Shown here: positions 27,193 to 35,944 of the stretch, piece by piece
Layout: each line of letters opens with the position of its first letter
How positions within the stretch are numbered: the stretch's first letter is position 1
Origin: a virus
Direction: 5' to 3' (one strand)
Length of the DNA stretch: 62,921 bases
IMG/VR virus record: IMGVR_UViG_3300041955_000607
Span: 1-62,921 of that record
The notes under the pieces: generated by a model
What the model was told of the DNA's origin: nothing
Seen by the model: only the letters and a program-made list of their open reading frames with translations
The model's database searches: none
Made by a program: the position numbers and the translations under genes

Positions 27193-27561
27193 ATGGCTGG
27201 CGCAACGCTTCAACCGATTATCTGGGGAGCCTCGACAAACCGCGGGATCACTCCGAATGATTCCATCTATGGTCCCTCTGGACTGATTCAGACTGTTCGC
27301 ACTACCTATACCATCACGCAGACGGACATAAATAACGGCTACGCGAACATCCCCATCGTTTTTCCGATCCCTTTTGCAGACACAAATTACACGATATCTC
27401 AAGCCATCACGAATAGCGCAGCGCTGGACGTAATCAACGCTGTGAGTCCAGGCGAAAATCATCTTGTCACCGCAAGTGGAATGACCGCTCAAATCTATGT
27501 GAATGGTGCGACCACTCCCGGTGATGTCATCACACTGCACACTATCGCGATTCACGACTGA
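27193..27561 (+). CDS. Small virion/tail protein
   Basis: 122 residues after GGAGG. Contains VRTTYTITQTDINNGYANIP and PFADTNYTISQAI, a pattern common in phage fibre C-terminal or knob domains. Beta-rich, no Cys. First gene of the receptor-binding region. Confidence 0.55.
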   Translation: MAGATLQPIIWGASTNRGITPNDSIYGPSGLIQTVRTTYTITQTDINNGYANIPIVFPIPFADTNYTISQAITNSAALDVINAVSPGENHLVTASGMTAQIYVNGATTPGDVITLHTIAIHD

Positions 27562-27573
27562 GGAGGAATTCAA

Positions 27574-28260
27574 ATGCCCGCTTATATTACTCGCCCGGCC
27601 ACCACGAACACGCCAGTCCAGATGCTCATCCCCGGGCAGCCAGCCTACGCTTTCGGGAGCAAGAACACTTCGTGTCCCACCGTGAAGATGAGCGTCACTT
27701 CGGTGGCGGCCGCGGCCAATGTGATTACACTTGGCGTCACGATCATGGACGGCTATATCCCCGCAGTTGGGGATCTCATCACTGTCGTGAACACGACCAC
27801 GGACAGCGGTGCCGCGAACGTAGCGAATGTTGCACTCGCCTCCGTGACGATCACCGCGCTCACGGGAAAAGGCACAGTCACGTATGCTGCGACAGCGGGC
27901 GCTCAACTCACAACAGCGGATACGGGAATGGCCTATGTTGCAGTGCCCGAAGTTCCAGAAGCGCTCTCAGCCATCGCGAGCCGCGCCTTCGCGATCCAGA
28001 ACACCATCGGGAGAGGCTACGGAATCACGTGGGCCTATGATTGCGTTTCCGCGCCGTCCACCATCGCGATTCAACTCGAAGGCGCTGTGAATGATGTGGA
28101 TGGCGAGTACACCATCATCGGCACTTCCAAGACCACCGCTTCCGGCTGGGTGGAGACGGTCGCACAAGTGCCGAACCTTGTCAATTTTCTAAGGGTAAAC
28201 ATTACGGCAACGACGGGAGGGACCGTCCCAACCATCATTGCGAAAATACTCCTAGCGTAA
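27574..28260 (+). CDS. Virion protein, 3' end duplicated downstream
   Basis: 228 residues, SD GAGGAAT. Thr/Ala/Gly/Val-rich beta protein (TDSGAANVANVALASVTI). The C-terminus, VNITATTGGTVPTIIAKILL, reappears with a few changes after the HNH gene at 28663-28728. This suggests the endonuclease inserted at the 3' end and supplied or left a second copy. Confidence 0.6.
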   Translation: MPAYITRPATTNTPVQMLIPGQPAYAFGSKNTSCPTVKMSVTSVAAAANVITLGVTIMDGYIPAVGDLITVVNTTTDSGAANVANVALASVTITALTGKGTVTYAATAGAQLTTADTGMAYVAVPEVPEALSAIASRAFAIQNTIGRGYGITWAYDCVSAPSTIAIQLEGAVNDVDGEYTIIGTSKTTASGWVETVAQVPNLVNFLRVNITATTGGTVPTIIAKILLA

Positions 28261-28270
28261 GGGTTCCAAG

Positions 28271-28666
28271 ATGACACTTGCAGAACGCAGAAAAGATGAT
28301 TGCATCAGAGCGAAGAGATGGCGCCTTCGTCATCCAGAGAGAGCGCGTCTGGCGCAATATAAGAATTCGCGCAAAGATGGCGTCCGGTATTCATGTTTGG
28401 TCTATTGGGCGAAGAAGCGCGGAATAGAACTCGGTTTGTCGCTTGAAGAATTTAAAAAATTACGAAGCAAGCCCTGTGAGTATTGCGGTGGAACACTCCC
28501 AGAAACAGGGTACGGAATTGATCGTATCGATAGCACTAAAGGATATGTTCTGGGCAATTGTGTTCCGTGTTGTGAAACATGTAATAAGGCCAAGTTGAAG
28601 ACAACCCAATCTGATTTTCGAGATTGGATTTGTAGGGTGTATGAACATTGGGCGAGGATCAATTGA
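28271..28666 (+). CDS. HNH endonuclease
   Basis: 131 residues. N-terminal Arg/Lys-rich helix (RAKRWRLRHPERARLAQY), then CEYCGGTLPETGYGIDRID (DR-I-D HNH core) and NCVPCCETCNKAKLKTT. It lies between two versions of the same gene end; its stop overlaps the remnant frame (TTGA). Confidence 0.75.
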   Translation: MTLAERRKDDCIRAKRWRLRHPERARLAQYKNSRKDGVRYSCLVYWAKKRGIELGLSLEEFKKLRSKPCEYCGGTLPETGYGIDRIDSTKGYVLGNCVPCCETCNKAKLKTTQSDFRDWICRVYEHWARIN

Positions 28667-28728
28667 ATGTCACCGCTACTGGTGGCGGAACAGTGCCCAC
28701 GATCATCGGGAAAATTTTGTTGTCGTAG
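28663..28728 (+). pseudogene. Remnant 3' end of the gene at 27574-28260
   Basis: The frame reads LNVTATGGGTVPTIIGKILL, then S and TAG. It aligns with the last 21 codons of the upstream virion gene, with most differences synonymous or conservative. It has no start of its own except a TTG and is best read as the original (or donor) gene end displaced by the HNH insertion. Confidence 0.8.
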
Positions 28729-28740
28729 CGGCTCGCGCTG

Positions 28741-28800
28741 ATGCCGAATCCCGTTATCTCCGCTCTCACGTACAGTGCGCTGATGCTTGAGGTGTTTTGA
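28741..28800 (+). CDS. Possible 19-residue leader peptide
   Basis: ATG 28741, peptide MPNPVISALTYSALMLEVF, whose TGA overlaps the tailspike ATG at 28800. It may act as a coupling ORF for the tailspike gene, which has no clear SD of its own. Short, so uncertain. Confidence 0.3.
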   Translation: MPNPVISALTYSALMLEVF

Positions 28801-30692
28801 TGTCATTCAACACATGGACTCCGCAAGGTATCGTTATCAGTGGTGTCGGCGGTGCTGCAGGAAATCCTACAGTCCTCTATGATACCAACCCCCAGATTCT
28901 GTCTGCCAACGGTGACGGTAAGATCTTCAAGATGTGGTATGGTCCTTTCGGCATTTACTACGCTGAATCCAACGATGGTGTGACTTGGACACAGTATACG
29001 GCGGGTTCCGGCAATCCCGTGCTCGCGTCGGGAACCAATGTCTCCTATCCCCACGTCTACAAGAATGGCAGCACCTACTATTTATATGTAGGGAGTCCTG
29101 CTATTGATGTTTACACATCTCCTGCCACCGGTGCCGGTGCAGGCATTACTTGGACTCTTGCGAAAGCGAATGCCATCGTCGCAAACCAAACTTGGGAGGG
29201 TGGTCTTGTCACTCAACTGAACGTCGTTGATGTTATCACGGTTGGAAGCACCACCACTTGGTATGGTTATTACTCGGGGATTGGTCCGAACTATCCTTCC
29301 GGCGATCCGTGGACTTGGTTTTATATGGGTTTGGCCACATCTTCGGACGGTGTCAACTGGACGAAGGACAACGCGCACAATCCCATCATTCAAGTTTCCA
29401 CATCCAATTTCTGTTTTGCTAAAGTCGGCAGCAAGTACTATGGTTGGTCAAGTGCGCCACTTCCTAATGACCCCCATACTGCAGCCCGTCAAGCTACTCT
29501 TTGGAACTCCCCCCTGTTCCGCTTTGAAGCCACAAACCCGAACGGCCCTTGGACACAAACGCCGACTTCAACTTGTTACAGCGTTCTTGAGACTGAACTC
29601 ATTTCTGGCGGCGTAAATACTTGTCCCGTTGACCCGACTATTTTAGAGGTAAATGGAAGCACATATCTTTATTACACGGTAACAGTTCTCGGCGCATCAC
29701 GTGGCATTGCTTGTGATATTGCATCGGGCGTAACACTAGCGCAGTTGGTGACGGGCTATGAAGGCGTGTTGAATGTCCCCATTCCCGGTTCTAATTTGAA
29801 CCTGACGACGATTGCCTCAGACTCCTTTGCAAGCGGCGACACAAATTGGACAATGTTGGGTACAACGGGCAATTGGGCGGGAAGTTCTCTCGCTTTTTCC
29901 ACGGGCAACGTTCAACCCGGTGCTGCAAACACCAACTGTTCCGCCCTTTACAATGTCGGCAGCTTTCCCAATGACCAGTGGGCAACAGCAGTAGTTAAGA
30001 CGTGCACGGGAGTTTCTATAGTTGGGCTTGTTGTAAGAGCAACCGCCAGTGGGACCAACACCCCAACCTACTATTTGTTTTACTGGTATGCCAATGGTGG
30101 CAGCTTAGGGAACAGCGGACAGTGGGCGCTGCAAAGGTATGTGAATGGCACTTACAATGCTTTGACTTCGGGGACTATAACTGCAAATGTCGGAGATAGT
30201 TTTACTTTAGCCGTTGTAGGCTCGAATCTCTATGTTTACTGGACGCCTTCTGGGACTGCGGCTCCAGGTTTCTTGTTTACCCAGGCAACGGATACGAATA
30301 TCGCGAGCGGCGCTCCGGGTATAACAATCCAATCAAATACCGATGTAGCGGATGCCCAGATTAGCGCGTGGAGCGCCGGTGGCTTTCAAGCTGCCCCTGA
30401 TAATGGGATACAAGGTGCATTGGGCGCAGGCGGCGCAGGAGCCACAGTTTCGTGGACGGGTGACTCGACTGGCTCTGTGACTGCGGATGGCTCGGGCAAC
30501 TACAACACAGGCGAAGCGTTGCTTCCATTCGGCAGCTACGTAATTACTCCATCCAAGACCGGCTACACCTTCTCGCCCACCAGCAGAAGCGAAACGATTA
30601 GCGGGTCGGACATCACTGGTGTAAACTTTTCAGCGACGACGAATATCTCGGGCAGTAGCGGCCTCGGTTACGATTTTAGATTCAGATTTTAA
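28800..30692 (+). CDS. Tailspike/receptor-binding protein with glycosidase-like beta-propeller
   Basis: 630 residues from ATG 28800. Residues ~1-320 show repeated blades of the five-bladed propeller type (GKIFKMWYGPFGIYYAESND, SSDGVNWTKD, DPTILEVNGSTYLYYTV), as in GH43/62/32 enzymes. ~330-530 is LamG/concanavalin-like (FASGDTNWTMLGTTGNW, YYLFYWYANGGSLGNSGQW). ~540-620 is a carboxypeptidase-regulatory-like sandwich (FGSYVITPSKTGYTFSP). Probably binds or cleaves host surface polysaccharide. Confidence 0.7.
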   Translation: MSFNTWTPQGIVISGVGGAAGNPTVLYDTNPQILSANGDGKIFKMWYGPFGIYYAESNDGVTWTQYTAGSGNPVLASGTNVSYPHVYKNGSTYYLYVGSPAIDVYTSPATGAGAGITWTLAKANAIVANQTWEGGLVTQLNVVDVITVGSTTTWYGYYSGIGPNYPSGDPWTWFYMGLATSSDGVNWTKDNAHNPIIQVSTSNFCFAKVGSKYYGWSSAPLPNDPHTAARQATLWNSPLFRFEATNPNGPWTQTPTSTCYSVLETELISGGVNTCPVDPTILEVNGSTYLYYTVTVLGASRGIACDIASGVTLAQLVTGYEGVLNVPIPGSNLNLTTIASDSFASGDTNWTMLGTTGNWAGSSLAFSTGNVQPGAANTNCSALYNVGSFPNDQWATAVVKTCTGVSIVGLVVRATASGTNTPTYYLFYWYANGGSLGNSGQWALQRYVNGTYNALTSGTITANVGDSFTLAVVGSNLYVYWTPSGTAAPGFLFTQATDTNIASGAPGITIQSNTDVADAQISAWSAGGFQAAPDNGIQGALGAGGAGATVSWTGDSTGSVTADGSGNYNTGEALLPFGSYVITPSKTGYTFSPTSRSETISGSDITGVNFSATTNISGSSGLGYDFRFRF

Positions 30693-30708
30693 GAAAAGGA
30701 GACTCTCA

Positions 30709-31155
30709 ATGAAAAGCAAGATTGTTGTGATGGTTCTCGCGTTATTGCTGTTCGGCGGGATCGTGGCAGCGGCTCCAGCAATGGAACCTCTTCCGCTTCC
30801 CCCGCTTCCGAGCGCGATGCTTCCCCCGCCTACGGGTCATGCGGTTGTGCTCACATGGGTCGCGTCTACGAGCGCAGCGGCTTGCGTAGCACCGAACTGC
30901 ACGTTCGCTTACAATGTCTTCAAGGGCACAGCAGCGGGAGCAGAATCCTCAACTCCGCTCAATTCGACGCCTCTCACGGCGTTGACATATACGGACGCGA
31001 TCACGCTGACGAGTTCGATTCAGAGCTATTTTTACTATGTTGAGGCGGTGGAAACTGCGTCGGGGATCACGTCGCCAAGCGTGCCCTCTAACGAAGTTTC
31101 CGCTACCTTTCCCGGTGTGCCAGCCGCCCCAGTCGTGTCCATCACCTCCAATTAA
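30709..31155 (+). CDS. Secreted Fn3-like protein
   Basis: 148 residues, SD AAAAGGAGA. Signal peptide KSKIVVMVLALLLFGGIVAA, a Pro-rich linker, then one Fn3-type domain (VVLTWVASTSAAACVAPNC, YNVFKGTAAGAES, YFYYVEAVETASG, SNEVSATFP). Exported by Sec, so it may act at the host envelope or be added to the particle after lysis starts. Confidence 0.6.
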   Translation: MKSKIVVMVLALLLFGGIVAAAPAMEPLPLPPLPSAMLPPPTGHAVVLTWVASTSAAACVAPNCTFAYNVFKGTAAGAESSTPLNSTPLTALTYTDAITLTSSIQSYFYYVEAVETASGITSPSVPSNEVSATFPGVPAAPVVSITSN

Positions 31156-31205
31156 GAAATGCAAGTGGTACGCTTTTTGGTGCTGGTGGTGGGGACTATG
31201 ACGCG

Positions 31206-31379
31206 ATGAAAGTGGGAATCTGGAGTTTTGCGGTGCCTACGATAACGAAAAGCGGCCTCGTAGTTACCAATATCATCCAGATTCCCTACGTGGTGGCTGA
31301 AGTGCGCGTGAAACCGCACAAGAACTGCCAAGGTCCAGATTGTGATTGTGTTCGTCGTTCCAAGAAAGGTACGAAATGA
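31206..31379 (+). CDS. 57-residue hypothetical protein
   Basis: ATG 31206 to TGA 31377, overlapping the holin candidate's ATG (ATGA), which supports translation. MKVGIWSFAVPTITKSGLVV and a C-terminal CQGPDCDCVRRSKKG with three Cys. Unknown role in the lysis cluster. Confidence 0.55.
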   Translation: MKVGIWSFAVPTITKSGLVVTNIIQIPYVVAEVRVKPHKNCQGPDCDCVRRSKKGTK

Positions 31380-31804
31380 ATTTCCTACAATGGTTTGAAG
31401 CAAATTATCTGATCATCCTCGCTGTGTTCTTCGCGTTTTACATCATCGGATTTCATAAGTTCCCGAGCATCACAGCGTGGCAAGCGTTTCTTGATAGTTT
31501 TGAATCCAAGGGCGGTCAGCTTCTGCTTCTTTGGGTCTCAGACGGTTTAGTGCTGCTCCTGCTGATTCACTTCTGGAAAATGTTCGACGCGCAACTCCAG
31601 ACCACCATCGTGGGAATTCTTTCCGCTGTGAATGGTGCGTTCCTGGGCGCGATCGGCGCGAAGGCTACGAGCAATGGCAACGGCGCTGCTCCAAGTACGC
31701 CCGAGAGCATCCCTGCGAACGGCAAAAATCAACCGACATTAGTTCCGCCCGCTTCAACGGCGCCAGTCACAACGCCCCCACCTTCAGGAGCCAATCATCC
31801 GTGA
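31376..31804 (+). CDS. Holin candidate, three membrane helices
   Basis: 142 residues from ATG 31376. Membrane segments near residues 8-25 (NYLIILAVFFAFYIIGF), 48-66 (LLLLWVSDGLVLLLLIHF) and 77-95, then a Pro/Thr/Ser-rich hydrophilic C-terminus. Overlaps by 4 nt with the next gene, and the endolysin is two genes downstream. Holin is inferred from topology and position. Confidence 0.55.
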   Translation: MNFLQWFEANYLIILAVFFAFYIIGFHKFPSITAWQAFLDSFESKGGQLLLLWVSDGLVLLLLIHFWKMFDAQLQTTIVGILSAVNGAFLGAIGAKATSNGNGAAPSTPESIPANGKNQPTLVPPASTAPVTTPPPSGANHP

Positions 31805-32115
31805 TACAAGGACAACCTTTCTGGCACTTCGATATAGGCAATGTTCTCACTTGGGGAATCGTCGCGTGCGCGTGGATCATCGCGCGCTTGGTGGATGCAC
31901 GTACCGCCACCGCAGATATCAAGGAACTCAAGCGATGGAAGGAGATCCACGAAGGCGAAGCCGATGACCGCGATACGTTGCTTCGCGAGATAGAAAAAAC
32001 CAACGTCAAGCTCACAACCCTTGTGGACATCGCAGAAAAGCGGCTGGAGCATCTAGAATCTGTGGCAGTCTCATTGCGTTGCCCGATGTTGCCTGACGAA
32101 TCCAGTAGGAAGTGA
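31801..32115 (+). CDS. Membrane-anchored coiled-coil lysis-cluster protein
   Basis: 104 residues from GTG 31801 (GTGA overlap). One membrane helix near 12-30 (VLTWGIVACAWIIARLV), then a helical charged part (DIKELKRWKEIHEGEADDRD). The layout resembles holin-associated or inner-spanin-type proteins; which one cannot be decided from sequence. Confidence 0.5.
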   Translation: MIQGQPFWHFDIGNVLTWGIVACAWIIARLVDARTATADIKELKRWKEIHEGEADDRDTLLREIEKTNVKLTTLVDIAEKRLEHLESVAVSLRCPMLPDESSRK

Positions 32116-32121
32116 AAGAAA

Positions 32122-32622
32122 ATGGGAAACGTAAGCGCTCACTTCGATGTTTCTGAATTCGAGCATGGCACCACGATCCCCGATGATTGCTTGCCTCTGC
32201 TTCGTCAATTCTGCGCGGAAATCTTGGAGCCAGTTCGCGCGTTCATCCATCGGCCTCTAGAGATCACGAGTGGATATCGTTCAGTGGCAACCAACACCGC
32301 CACGCATGGCGTGAAAGACAGCGAGCACATCTGGACGCCGCGGAAGATAGCGGCCGACTTCACCTTCAACACGACTTTTGGGACAATGCTCTCAGTGCGT
32401 GCGGTTTTTGACTGGATTCGCACGAGTCCCACGATTCCTTTCCACGAGGTGATTTTTGAACACTCAGTGGATGGATCGAGTATCATTCACGTTTCGCTAA
32501 ACCTTGATGCACCTGGCGTGCGTCAAGCGTTGGAGGGAGCTGTCCATAATTTATCTCCCTATACTTCTTGGGAGGTTGTGGACTATAATCCGCCAGACAG
32601 TTCGGGATCAATGAATGCTTGA
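32122..32622 (+). CDS. Endolysin, M15-type D,D-peptidase
   Basis: 166 residues. Fits the Peptidase_M15_3 pattern: N-terminal HFDVSEFEHG, EILEPVRAFIHRPLEITSGY followed by RS, an HG-x-x-x-S-x-H region (THGVKDSEHIWTP) with the KIAADF metal-Asp, and a C-terminal EHSVDGSSIIHVSL. These cut stem-peptide bonds in peptidoglycan and act with the holin. Confidence 0.75.
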   Translation: MGNVSAHFDVSEFEHGTTIPDDCLPLLRQFCAEILEPVRAFIHRPLEITSGYRSVATNTATHGVKDSEHIWTPRKIAADFTFNTTFGTMLSVRAVFDWIRTSPTIPFHEVIFEHSVDGSSIIHVSLNLDAPGVRQALEGAVHNLSPYTSWEVVDYNPPDSSGSMNA

Positions 32623-33070
32623 ACGACTTCCAGATTTTGTCCGCCGTAAAATCGTCCCAGTGAAATGTCCAATTTCCAGTTTGAAAAGTGATTGTTGGCT
32701 TCTAAACACGGCTCCTAATGGTCATGGCTATGGACAAATCACAGTCCATTATAAAAAGTGGGAAGCCCATAAGTTCATCTGGAGTCTACTTCGAGAGCCT
32801 ATACCTGAAGGATTAACATTGGATCATTTGTGTAGAGTTCCCAGATGTTGTAATCCAAACCATCTTGAGCCGGTCACTATGAGGATCAACATTCTAAGAG
32901 GCAATGGCCGCTCCGCTAGAAATTTTAGAAAGACACATTGTCCCAACGGCCATGAATTTGTTCCTGCAAATACATATCATAGGCCGGACCATCCAAGGTG
33001 GCGTGATTGCTTAAAATGCAGACGAGAAAAAGCAAAGGAATTTAAGAGATTGCGAAGGAGAGCTGCATGA
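32615..33070 (+). CDS. HNH endonuclease
   Basis: 151 residues, overlapping the endolysin by 8 nt. [54 protein letters not shown] (HNH core) and a C-terminal zinc pattern (CPNGHEF ... [12 protein letters not shown]). AT-rich compared with the flanks, supporting recent insertion. Confidence 0.8.
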   Translation: MLERLPDFVRRKIVPVKCPISSLKSDCWLLNTAPNGHGYGQITVHYKKWEAHKFIWSLLREPIPEGLTLDHLCRVPRCCNPNHLEPVTMRINILRGNGRSARNFRKTHCPNGHEFVPANTYHRPDHPRWRDCLKCRREKAKEFKRLRRRAA

Positions 33071-33273
33071 GAGAAACTGGAATCACAAAATGGTTTTCCG
33101 CGCAGAAAGGGTTCGGTTTTATCGGGCGCGAAAAAGGTCCCGATGTTTTTGTCCATTTCAGTGCGATCAATGGCGAAGGCTACCGGCAATTGAAGGAAGG
33201 CCAGAAAGTGGAATTCGAGATTGTAAAAGGCGAACGCGGCCCCCAAGCCGCGAACGTGACAGTCATCGAGTAA
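33067..33273 (+). CDS. Cold-shock domain protein (CspA family)
   Basis: 68 residues. Both RNA-binding motifs are present: [11 protein letters not shown] (RNP1-like KGFGFI) and DVFVHFSAI (RNP2-like VFVHF), starting [13 protein letters not shown] proteins melt RNA structure and act as RNA chaperones and antiterminators. Overlaps the HNH stop by 4 nt. Placed in the lysis block, it may help late-mRNA translation. Confidence 0.9.
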   Translation: MRETGITKWFSAQKGFGFIGREKGPDVFVHFSAINGEGYRQLKEGQKVEFEIVKGERGPQAANVTVIE

Positions 33274-33286
33274 GGAGCAAACCAAC

Positions 33287-33775
33287 ATGAAGAATCGGCC
33301 ATTCGCAGTATTGTTTCTCTGTTTTGCGCTCGCGTTCGGCGGATGCGCCGCTCGAGTGAAGACCGTAACGAATCTGCCACCTGGGGTCACGCAAGTTCAA
33401 GCGCAGAACTGGGATTCTGCTGTTCAGGATCTCAGCACCATCGCGAATGTCACCTCGACTGCACGACAGACCGTGATTGAACTGAACAAGTCGGGACTTT
33501 TCCCCGATGGCAACAATTACGCGACAACCCTGGAAGTTCTCGGGAAGATTGATCAGCTTCAGCTTTCCGCAAGTACGGTGCTGAAGCAATCGCCGAATAA
33601 TTTCAATGATTCGACTAAAGCGCAGATCAGAGATTACATGCAGCAAATCTCCGCGCAAATCCTTACGCTCAACACGCAGGGCGTGACCGGCATCAAGGAC
33701 CAGACGAGTTTGCAGAAGGTCAACGGGTTGATCGCGGAAATCACTGGTGCCGTCGCGCTGATTTTGTCATTCTAA
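33287..33775 (+). CDS. Lipoprotein, possible outer spanin
   Basis: 162 residues. Signal sequence AVLFLCFALAFGGCAA with Cys as the probable lipidation site, then a mainly helical mature part (ILGKIDQLQLSA-like register, AQIRDYMQQISAQIL) and a hydrophobic end (ITGAVALILSF). SD AAGGAG. A lipoprotein in the lysis cluster suggests an o-spanin. Confidence 0.55.
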   Translation: MKNRPFAVLFLCFALAFGGCAARVKTVTNLPPGVTQVQAQNWDSAVQDLSTIANVTSTARQTVIELNKSGLFPDGNNYATTLEVLGKIDQLQLSASTVLKQSPNNFNDSTKAQIRDYMQQISAQILTLNTQGVTGIKDQTSLQKVNGLIAEITGAVALILSF

Positions 33776-33790
33776 GAAAGAGAGACGAAC

Positions 33791-34075
33791 ATGCCGAACA
33801 CAGTCACACCGAAGTCTGTTCTCGATCAACTCAGTCAGATCGGCGGTTACGTGGGCCTCGCGATTCAGGTTGGCGAAGTGCTGGTGCCGATTGGAAAAGC
33901 GGTGGTCACGAAGATCAAATCCGCGCTCACTTCCGTGGACAGCGAGGATTATCAATTGCTCGTGGCCGGCGACCAAGCGGAACTCTTGGCGGTGGACAAA
34001 CTGAGCAACGATGATCTTGCCGCGATCAACGCGGAACTGGTGCGCCTCGGGAAGCCACCACTGACAACCGGGTAA
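33791..34075 (+). CDS. 94-residue hypothetical protein
   Basis: MPNTVTPKSVLDQLSQIGGY, a hydrophobic middle (GLAIQVGEVLVPIGKAVV) and a C-terminal helix pair (DDLAAINAELVRLGKP). SD AGAGACG is weak. Helical and possibly membrane-associated; late lysis-region gene of unknown role. Confidence 0.55.
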   Translation: MPNTVTPKSVLDQLSQIGGYVGLAIQVGEVLVPIGKAVVTKIKSALTSVDSEDYQLLVAGDQAELLAVDKLSNDDLAAINAELVRLGKPPLTTG

Positions 34076-34144
34076 TATCGCAAGCTGTACCAAAACGAAC
34101 AGACGCAAGAGTAAGCGCACGATAGTCTCAGCGTGGAGGAATTC

Positions 34145-34309
34145 ATGATTATATTTCTCAGTCTCTTAGTCGCTCTTGTCGGCCTATTGATGTACGCCTT
34201 TAGCGCGAATCCGAAACTCCAAGAAGTAGGCCGGATTTCATTCTTTGCGGGATTGCTTGCCTTCTTGCTTTTGATCGCTGGCGGGCATCCCATCGCTCTG
34301 TTGCGGTAA
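34145..34309 (+). CDS. 54-residue membrane protein
   Basis: ATG 34145 after GTGGAGG. Two membrane helices: IIFLSLLVALVGLLMYAF and ISFFAGLLAFLLLIAGG. Last rightward gene of this arm; its 3' end overlaps the convergent minus-strand gene by 72 nt. Confidence 0.6.
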   Translation: MIIFLSLLVALVGLLMYAFSANPKLQEVGRISFFAGLLAFLLLIAGGHPIALLR

Positions 34310-34534
34310 CTCTTTCTCGCGCACTTCGATACTCTTCACTTTTGGTGTGGCAACAATCGCGATCTGGACATCAGGGTGCATCTGGCGGATATCGCGCATG
34401 AGGGCATACGCTGCGCTTGCGGAGAATTCCTTGCCATCGCAGAGAATGAGATACGCGCAACCTGGGCGGAATTCATAGCCTCGCACTAGGGGAGAGAGCG
34501 GCGCGAAGTCATCGATGGTGAGCGGCTTCTCCAA
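34238..34534 (-). CDS. 98-residue early protein
   Basis: Starts at TTG 34534, the base after the upstream stop (TAATTG). Contains YEFRPGCAYLILCDGKEFSA and VQIAIVATPKVKSIEV, alternating strands and helices; Lys/Gln-rich C-terminus. Last gene of the leftward early block. Confidence 0.55.
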   Translation of the reverse strand: MEKPLTIDDFAPLSPLVRGYEFRPGCAYLILCDGKEFSASAAYALMRDIRQMHPDVQIAIVATPKVKSIEVREKELPQQSDGMPASDQKQEGKQSRKE

Positions 34535-34822
34535 TTAAAGTTTCCACGAGCAAAGATAGTGCCCGATAACCAGCGCGAGAAGCGGGCCAGCAACGAGAAA
34601 GGAAAAGTCCTCGAGGTCACTGCCGCGGGTCGCGGCATTCTCGTATTTCGCGTCATACCAGAATTCCTTCACAGCCGCATACAACAGTACGCCGATGGCT
34701 CCAATAAGCCAGCCGTGAAATCCCCACTTGGCGTAGATAGTGAAGGTGATGGCATAAGTGGTGGCGCAGTGTGCTACTTGGGAAATAAAGTTGAAGAAAG
34801 CTGGACTTATTGTGTCGTTCAT
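34535..34822 (-). CDS. Early membrane protein
   Basis: 95 residues with three hydrophobic segments (ATTYAITFTIYAKWGF, GWLIGAIGVLLYAAV, FLVAGPLLALVIGHYL). Overlaps the upstream gene stop by 4 nt. Possible host-envelope modifier; an alternative is a holin/antiholin. Confidence 0.6.
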   Translation of the reverse strand: MNDTISPAFFNFISQVAHCATTYAITFTIYAKWGFHGWLIGAIGVLLYAAVKEFWYDAKYENAATRGSDLEDFSFLVAGPLLALVIGHYLCSWKL

Positions 34823-35073
34823 TTTTTCTCTTTCGGTTTCCTGAAATCCGCAGCGTTAGGACAGACCTCCCAGTGAGGGACGCGAATCGTGCGGAGAATT
34901 GGCTGCGGGAAAATCTTGGATTCATCCTTCACGTCCTGAACGCTCATTGGCATGCGCTTCCCTCGAGGAGTAATCCACCATTCCATATACTCCCCGCATC
35001 CACGACAGCGAGACTCTCCGCTGAACACGTATCCAGCGGAGAGTAAGTCCTCGCGTTTTTCAGGAATGGCCAC
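34819..35073 (-). CDS. Zinc-ribbon-like early protein
   Basis: 84 residues. SRCRGCGEYMEWWITPRGKR gives a CxxC with a later HWEVCPNA; such small proteins are common near phage recombination genes. Overlaps the previous stop by one base. Confidence 0.6.
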   Translation of the reverse strand: MAIPEKREDLLSAGYVFSGESRCRGCGEYMEWWITPRGKRMPMSVQDVKDESKIFPQPILRTIRVPHWEVCPNAADFRKPKEKK

Positions 35074-35882
35074 TAGTCCTCATCCTCTTCATCGAACAAG
35101 GGCTCATCGGTTTCCTTGAGTGAGAGCCAGAAGTTGTTGCCAAGGTTCTGCTCCGCGAAGTGCGCGACTTCCTTGGAGAGCTTCACCTGGAGGCGGAAAG
35201 AGAGGCGGATCACTTTGCGCGCTTCGCCTTCTCCCTTGCGCTGGACTAGCGCGAGGCTCGCGTTGATCATCTTCGCGGCCGGCAGAACGAGCGACTCTTC
35301 TCGAATGTCCGAGGTCAAGAAGAACATCGCGTGCTGACCTGGCAGCTCCGTGAAGGTCATTCCCTTGCGGCCCTTCTTCGTGATGTCGCGATACCCGTCA
35401 TGGATGATCTTCGGGAGTAGGCCATCGTGGCTGTCCTCGAGCGGGAGGGTGATCGCGAGAGACACGGTGATGTCGCCCTTTGGCGTCTTCGCGAAAATGG
35501 GCTTGAGATAGAAAACCTCGAAGCGGTCCCCGACCACTTTCGGCTTGGGAGGCTGTTCGATTAGGAGCGAACCTTGTGCACCACCAAGCACTGTGGCTTG
35601 CGTGCGCGTTGGCGTGTCGAAGTCCTTGTCCGCGTCCAGCGCTGCGCTGTGAACCGCATTGGCGAGCGTCAGGCCACGCTTTCCGCTTCTTTTGGGGGGC
35701 GGTGGCTTTGGCGCGGGATGTTCCTCTTCCGCTGCGTTCTCCGGGGCCTCTGTGCCTCCCGCTTGTGCTTCGGGTGGTTCGGGCGCTGCAGGGGGCATTG
35801 ACGGGGCCTTAGGGAGCCTAGGGCCGCGCTTCTCCTTGGGCTTGGACTTCGGGGCTGCTTTCTTCGCTTTCTTGGCTGACAT
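35073..35882 (-). CDS. Early protein with Pro/Lys-rich N-terminal tail
   Basis: 269 residues. Residues 1-~75 are disordered (Lys, Pro, Ala, Glu). The folded part starts KRGLTLANAVHSAALDADKD and continues FEVFYLKPIFAKTPKGDITV, then TFTELPGQHAMFFLTSDIRE and an acidic tail (FDEEDED). Function unknown. First gene after a good promoter at 35945-35979. Confidence 0.65.
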   Translation of the reverse strand: MSAKKAKKAAPKSKPKEKRGPRLPKAPSMPPAAPEPPEAQAGGTEAPENAAEEEHPAPKPPPPKRSGKRGLTLANAVHSAALDADKDFDTPTRTQATVLGGAQGSLLIEQPPKPKVVGDRFEVFYLKPIFAKTPKGDITVSLAITLPLEDSHDGLLPKIIHDGYRDITKKGRKGMTFTELPGQHAMFFLTSDIREESLVLPAAKMINASLALVQRKGEGEARKVIRLSFRLQVKLSKEVAHFAEQNLGNNFWLSLKETDEPLFDEEDED

Positions 35883-35944
35883 GGCGTTCCTTTCGTGTTT
35901 TTGATTCCCTTCCGGCGTAGCGCCTCGGAAGGCGCGTGGAAGAG

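Noticed and set aside
27127-27906. 259-residue minus-strand ORF
   Set aside because: Covers two convincing plus-strand virion genes; composition is an antisense shadow.
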